Source of the DNA: Suttonella sp. R2A3
GTDB taxonomy: Bacteria; Pseudomonadota; Gammaproteobacteria; Cardiobacteriales; Cardiobacteriaceae
Assembly (NCBI RefSeq): GCF_021513215.1
Contig: NZ_CP090975.1
Span: forward strand, 985,501 to 1,049,500
DNA: 64,000 nt
Direction of reading: 5' to 3'
Position 1 is the stretch's first letter. The number at the start of each line of letters is the position of its first letter. A model generated the notes under the pieces. That model searched no databases. It saw only the letters and a program-made list of their open reading frames with translations, and was not told where the DNA came from. A program made the translations under genes and the position numbers. This document shows positions 58,029 through 64,000 of the stretch, piece by piece.

Positions 58029-59606
58029 ATGACTAACAATAACATTACTTCTATCAAAAAACTTACCCTGCAACCTCGCCAACTAAGCTTTGAGATGTTG
58101 CGCGATATTTACAATCATCCAGTTAATCTGACCTTGTCTTCCAGCGCTTATGAGGCGATAGATGCTTCTCATGAGAACGTCCGCACCATTATTGGGCACG
58201 ATAAGAGCGCTTATGGCATTAACACCGGTTTTGGTTTATTAGCAAAGACCCGTATTAGCGATGACCAGCTTGAGTTACTTCAGCGTAACCTTATCATTTC
58301 TCACGCTGTCGGCACAGGTGAGGCGTTACCAGAGAATGTCGTACGCTTAATCATGGCCATGAAAGTAGCCAGCCTCGCTCAAGGTGTATCTGGTGTGCGC
58401 CGTGTGGTGGTCGATAGTTTACTCGGTCTAATTAACAATCAAATTACGCCCCATATCCCTGCCAAAGGCTCAGTGGGCGCTTCAGGAGATCTTGCTCCTT
58501 TATCGCATATGACACTGGCAATGATGGGCGAAGGCCATGTTTTTGTTGCTGGTCAAAAAGTCCCTGCTTCTGAGGCGCTAGCACAATGTGGTCTTGAGCC
58601 CATTACCCTAGCAGCCAAAGAAGGTTTAGCGTTGATCAATGGCACTCAAGTTTCTACGGCATTGGCATTACGTGGCTATTTCTTATCACGCGATTTACTT
58701 GAAACAGCTACTATCGTTGGTTCTATGTCAATTGATGCCGCCAAAGGTTCGGACGCACCATTTGATGCGCGAATTCATGAAGTGCGCGGTCATCATGGGC
58801 AAATTGAAATTGCCAAAGCTCATCGCCAACTAATAGGTGGCAGTGCTATTCGAGATTCTCACAATAACGAGCAAGATGATAGAGTGCAAGATCCTTATTG
58901 CTTACGTTGCCAACCACAGGTTATGGGTGCTTGTCTTGACATCATCAATCAAGCAGGCAATACGTTATTAATTGAATCCAATGCCGTAACCGACAACCCA
59001 CTGATTTTTAACAACGATGATGGCCCGGTTGCTATCTCTGGTGGAAACTTCCATGCGGAGCCGGTGGCCTTTGCTGCTGATATGCTTGCTTTAGCGATTG
59101 CTGAGATTGGCTCGATGTCTGAACGCCGTGTGTCATTACTGATTGATGCAACCTTGTCAGGCGGATTACCGCCCTTCCTTGTTGACAATGCAGGCGTCAA
59201 CTCTGGATTTATGATTGCACATGTGACTGCAGCAGCACTGGCCTCAGAAAATAAATCTATCGCACATCCAGGCAGCGTTGATAGTATTCCAACCTCTGCT
59301 AACCAAGAAGATCATGTATCGATGGCAACCTACAGCGCGCGCCGGTTATATGAAATGGCGCACAACACTGCTACCATTATCGGGATTGAGCTATTAGCGG
59401 CGGGGCAAGGTATTGATTTTCATCGTGGCTTAAAAACCTCAGAAGCATTAGCAACAGCACATCAGAAATTGCGCGAACAAGTGGCTTTTTATGACAAAGA
59501 TCGCTACCTCGCTTCTGATATTGAAACAGCCAAACAATTGGTATTAAATGGGGCTCTTACCAAACACTGGCAGTCATTGCGTAGTGATTGGTATCTATCT
59601 AAATAA
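58029..59606 (+). CDS. hutH: Histidine ammonia-lyase
   Basis: First step of histidine degradation: deamination to urocanate. A 525-residue protein. The MIO prosthetic group forms from Ala-Ser-Gly in [15 protein letters not shown] near residue 152. The N-terminal [15 protein letters not shown] with catalytic Tyr, the [15 protein letters not shown] region near 204, the [14 protein letters not shown] segment and [11 protein letters not shown] are all present. No ribosome site is clear ahead of the ATG. The genetic context (hutU, hutG, hutI) makes this a true histidine lyase and not the tyrosine or aryl lyase of APE clusters. Confidence 0.97.
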   Translation: MTNNNITSIKKLTLQPRQLSFEMLRDIYNHPVNLTLSSSAYEAIDASHENVRTIIGHDKSAYGINTGFGLLAKTRISDDQLELLQRNLIISHAVGTGEALPENVVRLIMAMKVASLAQGVSGVRRVVVDSLLGLINNQITPHIPAKGSVGASGDLAPLSHMTLAMMGEGHVFVAGQKVPASEALAQCGLEPITLAAKEGLALINGTQVSTALALRGYFLSRDLLETATIVGSMSIDAAKGSDAPFDARIHEVRGHHGQIEIAKAHRQLIGGSAIRDSHNNEQDDRVQDPYCLRCQPQVMGACLDIINQAGNTLLIESNAVTDNPLIFNNDDGPVAISGGNFHAEPVAFAADMLALAIAEIGSMSERRVSLLIDATLSGGLPPFLVDNAGVNSGFMIAHVTAAALASENKSIAHPGSVDSIPTSANQEDHVSMATYSARRLYEMAHNTATIIGIELLAAGQGIDFHRGLKTSEALATAHQKLREQVAFYDKDRYLASDIETAKQLVLNGALTKHWQSLRSDWYLSK

Positions 59607-59645
59607 GCAATTATTGATTAAAACCATAATAACGAAAAGGATTCA

Positions 59646-60707
59646 ATGATGACCACAATGACTGTTCACCACAGCGCTGCTGATATGGGTCGATGGACAG
59701 GCCGCACAGAGCATTTTGAGACAGCTCGCGCCTGTTACTGGTATCAGCTGGCACAACCTTATCAACAGCAACATATTGGGCTGATTGGCTTTGCTTGTGA
59801 TCAGGGCGTTAAACGTAATCAAGGGCGTGTGGGCGCCAAAGCCGCACCTCCTCTGATTCGTCAGGCATTTGCAACGCTGCCCGTTACTGCGAATCTACAG
59901 CAACGCTTTGATGATACATTGCAAACCCTACTAGGCGATATCGGTGACATTCACTGTGAAGATAATAATGGTTTTGCTGAACATGCTCTCGAACAGGCGC
60001 AAAAACTATATGCTGATAAAGTGAGCCATACTATTCAGCAAGGCAGTCTACCTATTGGACTTGGCGGTGGGCATGCCATTGCTTATGGTAGTTTTCTGGG
60101 GTTATGGCAAGCGCTGTTAGCAGCAAAAACCAATCCTACCAATAGCACCTGCAATACCGATAATAATATCAATACAATGCCCACTATCGGGATCATTAAT
60201 TTTGATGCTCACCTAGATATTCGCCAATCTGATGTTGCAACCTCTGGTACCCCATTTCGCCAAATTGCCGAACATCTCAAAGGCGAGAATCAGTCATTTA
60301 ATTATTGTTGCATCGGTGTCAGCCGATTTTCCAACACTGTGGCTCTCTTTGATCGAGCTAGCCAGTTAGGCATAGAAATGATCAGTGACGAAGATTGCAC
60401 AAATAAAACCTGGGAAAATATTGCAACTCAAATAGAAACCTTTATTAACAAAGTTGATGCGCTCTACTTAACCATTGATATGGACTGTTTACCTGCCAGT
60501 GTCGTTCCTGGCGTCAGTGCACCAGCAGCGTACGGCATTGAGCTTAGTTTCGTTGAACGCGCTATCAAACTTATTATGGCATCAAATAAAGTAAAGGTAG
60601 TTGATATTGCAGAAATCAACCCAACCTTTGATATTGATGGACGCAGTTGTAAAGTGGCCGCCCGCCTACTAGCAACTGTTATTGAGCAGCACTTATTGAC
60701 TGTATAA
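59646..60707 (+). CDS. hutG: Formimidoylglutamase
   Basis: Last step of the short hut branch: formiminoglutamate to glutamate and formamide. An arginase-superfamily protein of 353 residues with the binuclear manganese site: GLGGGHAIAYGSFLGLW near 138, INFDAHLDIRQSD near 184, and LTIDMDCLPASVVPGVSAP near 277. The usual length is about 310-320; the surplus is mostly an Asn/Thr-rich insertion near residues 160-178. AAAGGATTC precedes the first of two adjacent ATGs. The residues of the active site distinguish it only weakly from agmatinase; context decides. Confidence 0.92.
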   Translation: MMTTMTVHHSAADMGRWTGRTEHFETARACYWYQLAQPYQQQHIGLIGFACDQGVKRNQGRVGAKAAPPLIRQAFATLPVTANLQQRFDDTLQTLLGDIGDIHCEDNNGFAEHALEQAQKLYADKVSHTIQQGSLPIGLGGGHAIAYGSFLGLWQALLAAKTNPTNSTCNTDNNINTMPTIGIINFDAHLDIRQSDVATSGTPFRQIAEHLKGENQSFNYCCIGVSRFSNTVALFDRASQLGIEMISDEDCTNKTWENIATQIETFINKVDALYLTIDMDCLPASVVPGVSAPAAYGIELSFVERAIKLIMASNKVKVVDIAEINPTFDIDGRSCKVAARLLATVIEQHLLTV

Positions 60708-60754
60708 TAAATTTACATGCTTATCTGACTACTGATATTAAGCAGGAGCTTACG

Positions 60755-62095
60755 ATGAAAAACTCTGGTACCCAGGTACTTGACGACTCCCATATTACAT
60801 CTTTTGATCACATCATCATCAACGCACACCTCGCAACATTTTCAGCACATTATGGCTTTAACATTCATGCGAGCACCCATGCAGATAGTGAAAATAATAA
60901 CTCATCCATAGCAGGTAACACAGCAGTACCCGTTACACCTTACGGTCAGATGGAAAATGCTGCTGTGGGCATCAAAGACGGTAAAATTGCATGGATTGGC
61001 ACACACCAGCACATCGCACCGTACCTCTCTCATTATAATAATAATCAAATCACAGACGCTGATGGCAACTGGGTAACACCCGGGCTCATAGATTGTCATA
61101 CCCATATTGTTTATGGGGGCAACCGCAGCAATGAATTTGAAGCGAGACTGCATGGCGCCAGCTATCAACATATTGCCGCACAAGGCGGTGGCATTATTGC
61201 AACGGTCAGTGCCACTCGAGAAGCTGACTTTGAAGCACTATTTCATCAAAGTGAGAAACGCCTACTTGCACTCATTCAAGAAGGCGTAACCAGTATCGAA
61301 ATTAAATCTGGTTACGGATTAGATATTGATACTGAAAGAAAAATGCTAAAAGTTGCCCGTGCACTTGGCCGTAAGCACAACATCCATGTCAGTACAACAT
61401 ATTTAGCGGCCCATGCCATACCTCTTGAATACAAAGAACGTGCCAACGACTATATTGAACAAGTCTGCCAGTGGTTGCCTATTTTGCATAATGAAGGCTT
61501 GGTTGATGCGGTCGATGGTTTTTGTGAAAATATCGCTTTCAGTAGTAAGCAAATTAAGCGAGTCTTCGATGTAGCACAATCACTTTCTCTACCAATAAAA
61601 CTACATTCCGAACAACTATCGAACATAGGTGCTAGTGCTTTAGTCGCAGAATATCAAGGACTATCAAGCGACCACCTTGAGCACTTAACTGAAAATGACA
61701 TCAAAAAAATGGCAAATAGCGGCACAGTTGCCGTGCTCTTACCAGGTGCTTTTTATACCCTGCGTGATACCAAGCTGCCACCAATTGGTGCGCTACGTAA
61801 GCATAAAGTTCCGATAGCAATTTCAACAGATTGCAACCCAGGCACCTCACCACTCACCTCTTTATTACTAGCAATGAATATGGGCTGTACACTATTTTAT
61901 CTTACGCCTGAGGAAGTGTTGGCAGGTGCAACGGTTTATGCAGCACAAGCCTTAGGTCTGGACAAAAAAGGGAAAATAGAAATAGGCTGCGATGCTGATT
62001 TGGCATTATGGGATATCACCCGCCCTGCCGATCTTGCCTATCAGATAGGACTAAATCCTATTGGAGGTACTATGGTTCAAGGGCAGTGGCGTTAA
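60755..62095 (+). CDS. hutI: Imidazolonepropionase
   Basis: Third step of histidine degradation: imidazolone propionate to formiminoglutamate. An amidohydrolase of 446 residues: metal ligands in [19 protein letters not shown] near 112, [25 protein letters not shown] with the central His, [11 protein letters not shown], and [16 protein letters not shown] with the metal Asp near 350. The usual length is about 400-410; the N-terminus has an added Asn/Ser-rich stretch near residues 40-60. AGGAGC precedes the ATG at 60755. Last hut gene; downstream lies a thiolase remnant. Confidence 0.95.
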   Translation: MKNSGTQVLDDSHITSFDHIIINAHLATFSAHYGFNIHASTHADSENNNSSIAGNTAVPVTPYGQMENAAVGIKDGKIAWIGTHQHIAPYLSHYNNNQITDADGNWVTPGLIDCHTHIVYGGNRSNEFEARLHGASYQHIAAQGGGIIATVSATREADFEALFHQSEKRLLALIQEGVTSIEIKSGYGLDIDTERKMLKVARALGRKHNIHVSTTYLAAHAIPLEYKERANDYIEQVCQWLPILHNEGLVDAVDGFCENIAFSSKQIKRVFDVAQSLSLPIKLHSEQLSNIGASALVAEYQGLSSDHLEHLTENDIKKMANSGTVAVLLPGAFYTLRDTKLPPIGALRKHKVPIAISTDCNPGTSPLTSLLLAMNMGCTLFYLTPEEVLAGATVYAAQALGLDKKGKIEIGCDADLALWDITRPADLAYQIGLNPIGGTMVQGQWR

Positions 62096-62099
62096 TCAC

Positions 62100-62288
62100 A
62101 GCAAAAATTTGGGGATCTCCACTTCTAATGGTGGCGCAATCGCGCTTGGCCACCCACTTGGTGCTTCTGGAGCACGCCTTGCAGGGAGTGCCCTACACGA
62201 CATCAGTGGTAAACCAGGCCAAAAGGCCTTGATTACGATGTGTGTTGGCGTTGGACAAGGGATTGCTATGGCGATAGAAGCCGTATAA
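62100..62288 (+). pseudogene. C-terminal remnant of an acetyl-CoA acetyltransferase (thiolase)
   Basis: About 60 codons in one frame read [20 protein letters not shown], with the catalytic His of GHPLG, followed by [18 protein letters not shown] with the catalytic Cys: the last 60 residues of a biosynthetic or degradative thiolase (normally about 390). No thiolase sequence precedes it; the hutI stop lies directly upstream. It is therefore a fragment left by a deletion or rearrangement. Its boundary with hutI is sharp, at about 62100-62120. Confidence 0.85.
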
Positions 62289-62447
62289 AACGCCATTCGT
62301 ATTATTAGTAAACCCTGCGCTGCCGGATTTATAGCATAATTCGTGCAGCGCGTTAATCTCACTGAACCTTTAACCATGAACAGGCTGTCATCCCGCTTTC
62401 ATAGGTCATTACCTGCGATATACTGAGGTTTTTGAGCCTAGGGCATT

Positions 62448-63263
62448 ATGAAACCACTGACGCCTGAAATTGTTTTTTTCGATATCGACGAAACCCTGCA
62501 CCGTAAAAAAACGCAGTATATGCCCGAATCTGCCGTTGATGCGATTAAAGCCTTACATGAGCGCGGGATTCATACTGCGATCGCCACTGGTCGTGCACAA
62601 GTTATTTTACCACCGCACATTAATCACCTGTTTACCAGCGGGATTATGGATACGTTGATTAGCATTAACGGCCAATATAACTGTCGTTTTGACGACGGCG
62701 AGCGCGTCACCCTATCGCATCATCCGCTTGATCCTGCCATGGTTGAGCGATTGATCACACTACTGCGTAAGCGCGATTTTGCTTATGCCGCGATTGCGCC
62801 TGATGCAGTAGCGCTATCTACAGATCATTCACGTATCGACGCGGTGTTAGACGGCATTAGCGGTCAGCATATTGACCCAGATTACGCGCTAAACAACCCG
62901 ATTTATCAAATGTTGTTGTTTACCGACGAAGCAGAGACTCAAGCGTTGGTAGATGATGAAGCGATTGCGCCAAACCTCGACCTGATACGCTGGCATCAGT
63001 ACTGTACCGATGTACTCAATACCAATGGCGCTAAAGCGCGCGGCATACGCGATGTCTGCGCCGCGATGAATATCCCTTTAGAACGCACGATGGCTTTTGG
63101 TGATGGTTTTAATGATATTGAAATGATGCAAACGGTGGGCTTTGGAGTGGCAATGGGCGATGCGCGTGATCCTGTGAAAGCAGCTGCGAACTACATCACT
63201 GGTACAGTCGAAGAACACGGCATCGCCAACGCTTTATACGACCTAGGTGTGCTAAATAAATAA
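62448..63263 (+). CDS. Cof-type HAD-superfamily hydrolase
   Basis: A 271-residue HAD phosphatase with a type IIB cap. Motif I is IVFFDIDETLHRKK near residue 9, motif II AIATGRAQVILP near 41, motif III around LNTNGAKARGI near 190, and motif IV MAFGDGFNDIEMMQTVG near 215, with AANYITGTVEEHGIANAL at the end. Such enzymes dephosphorylate sugar phosphates, FMN or thiamine intermediates; the substrate cannot be chosen from the sequence. It has its own 3' terminator. Confidence 0.94.
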   Translation: MKPLTPEIVFFDIDETLHRKKTQYMPESAVDAIKALHERGIHTAIATGRAQVILPPHINHLFTSGIMDTLISINGQYNCRFDDGERVTLSHHPLDPAMVERLITLLRKRDFAYAAIAPDAVALSTDHSRIDAVLDGISGQHIDPDYALNNPIYQMLLFTDEAETQALVDDEAIAPNLDLIRWHQYCTDVLNTNGAKARGIRDVCAAMNIPLERTMAFGDGFNDIEMMQTVGFGVAMGDARDPVKAAANYITGTVEEHGIANALYDLGVLNK

Positions 63264-63294
63264 AAAAGGGTGATCAACATCACCCCTTTTTACA
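63264..63294. terminator. Bidirectional rho-independent terminator
   Basis: AAAAAAGGGTGAT and ATCACCCCTTTTT form a stem around a four-base loop, with an A-run and a T-run on the two sides, between the convergent HAD and NSS genes. Confidence 0.9.
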
Positions 63295-63307
63295 GATAAT
63301 GAACAGA

Positions 63308-64000
63308 TTATTGAACGGGTCCAGCGAGCCATTGCCAAACTTGATCGAGTATGCCAATTTGACCGGCGAAAACTAACACCACAGACAATGGCGCAATCAC
63401 TTTCACCACTAGCTGCCAAAGCGCCCACCAAAAGCCGTTTAAATTCAACTCCTGTTTGATGCTTTGCTGACGCATAAACCAGCCTAAGAAAATAATCGTT
63501 GCGAGGCCGGTGAGTGGCAGCATGATATTCGAGGTGAATTTTTCCAAGAAATCAAAGATATCCAAATCGAATAGTTTAATATCGGCCCAACGGTTCTGTG
63601 ACAACAACGCCGCCACACCCAGTGCCCAGATCGCCACCCCAGAGGTTAACGTACTCATCGCACGATTAAGGATCGTTTTTTCCTCTAAAAATTCAACCAC
63701 TGGTTCCATCAGTGACATCGCTGAAGTGATCGCCGCAAAGGTCAGTAATAAGAAAAAGAGCGCGCCTAAAATGACCCCGCCACTGATTTGGCCAAAGGCA
63801 ATTGGCAAAGTGATGAAGATTAGACTGGGTCCTTGATTAGTCTCTAGACCATTAGCAAAAACAATTGGGAAAATCGCCAACCCGGCAGCGATGGCAATTA
63901 CAGTATCCATCACAATCACAACGCCAGCGGTGCGTAACAGGTTCACTTCTTTGCCTAAATATGAGCCATAGCTCAGCATAACCCCCATCCCCAAAGAAAG
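63308..64000 (-). CDS. Sodium-dependent NSS-family transporter, C-terminal part (runs off the right edge)
   Basis: Sodium:neurotransmitter symporter family permease; bacterial members carry amino acids or related compounds. The visible 230 residues start within the protein: LSYGSYLGKEVNLLRTAGVV, FITLPIAFGQISGG, FAAITSAMSLMEPVVEFLEE (the Na-binding region of helix 8 in LeuT-type carriers), and the C-terminal helices. The N-terminal half, with the substrate-binding helix 1, lies beyond 64000. The stop is at 63308, next to the terminator. Confidence 0.9.
   Translation of the reverse strand, partial: LSLGMGVMLSYGSYLGKEVNLLRTAGVVIVMDTVIAIAAGLAIFPIVFANGLETNQGPSLIFITLPIAFGQISGGVILGALFFLLLTFAAITSAMSLMEPVVEFLEEKTILNRAMSTLTSGVAIWALGVAALLSQNRWADIKLFDLDIFDFLEKFTSNIMLPLTGLATIIFLGWFMRQQSIKQELNLNGFWWALWQLVVKVIAPLSVVLVFAGQIGILDQVWQWLAGPVQ

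Noticed and set aside
58029-59606. hutH as the missing ammonia-lyase of the APE cluster
   Set aside because: It sits in a full hut operon 10 kb away and has the usual histidine-lyase features, so histidine degradation explains it.
62061-62288. A complete small thiolase-like gene
   Set aside because: Only the last sixth of a thiolase is present, without the active-site Cys region of the N-terminal half; it is a remnant.

Overview
The window looks like chromosome of a gammaproteobacterium of moderate GC. The placement rests on familiar proteobacterial neighbourhoods: recA, rpsF-rpsR-rplI, lnt-leuS, an argS-SPOR protein pair, hom/recJ/thrC, a hut operon, and an aryl-polyene (APE) gene cluster. 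A member of Cardiobacteriaceae (Suttonella-like) would fit, because this relative lives with a bacterial mevalonate pathway, but that is inference and I could not run a search. No integrase, insertion sequence, CRISPR array, rRNA or replication origin was seen.

Layout. (1) 1-11.1 kb: the 5' end of recA (minus strand), then on the plus strand a complete mevalonate-to-isopentenyl-diphosphate operon: class I HMG-CoA reductase, type 2 IPP isomerase, HMG-CoA synthase, two GHMP kinases and diphosphomevalonate decarboxylase, most of them overlapping by a few bases. Between the two kinases sit five tandem paralogous genes for exported proteins of about 270-295 residues. I recognise no family for them. 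(2) 11-33.5 kb: an RRM RNA-binding protein, tRNA-Gly(CCC), a TonB-dependent receptor with an AT-rich possibly iron-regulated promoter, transporters (MFS, MarC-like, uracil permease, TauE/SafE), a phosphohexomutase, homoserine dehydrogenase, RecJ, cytochrome b561, ArgS, a SPOR protein, a YrdC-like protein, bacteriohemerythrin, a methyltransferase, the ABC-F protein Uup and threonine synthase. (3) 33.6-49.2 kb: a compact APE-type cluster of 17 plus-strand genes (the last a possible accessory lipoprotein) with a convergent phosphopantetheinyl transferase: ketosynthases, two acyl carrier proteins, an adenylation-dehydratase fusion, acyltransferases, a glycosyltransferase, a thioesterase, a LolA-like carrier, an MMPL exporter, a flavoprotein, lipoproteins, a dehydratase and a ketoreductase. 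It has no ammonia-lyase and no O-methyltransferase. (4) 49.2-54.6 kb: rpsF-rpsR-rplI with a structured leader, then lnt-leuS. (5) 54.6-62.3 kb: a hut operon (hutU, YjiH-like transporter, hutH, hutG, hutI) behind a palindromic candidate operator, ending in a thiolase remnant. (6) A HAD hydrolase and a truncated NSS-family sodium symporter gene.

Two observations stand out. First, the five-gene paralog array is translationally continuous with the mevalonate genes on both sides, with a two-base gap at the front and an ATGA overlap at the back, so it is either a functional partner of isoprenoid synthesis or an expansion that hitch-hikes on the operon. Second, seven and probably eight genes (TonB receptor, hom, methyltransferase, APE acyltransferase, APE flavoprotein, APE DUF3261 lipoprotein, APE ketosynthase, probably the SPOR protein) are each split by a single-base change in a homopolymer run. 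Homopolymer sequencing error is the simplest explanation, but four of the eight lie in the APE cluster, so decay, phase variation or transcriptional slippage should be tested.

Boundaries given for frameshifted genes span both reading frames.
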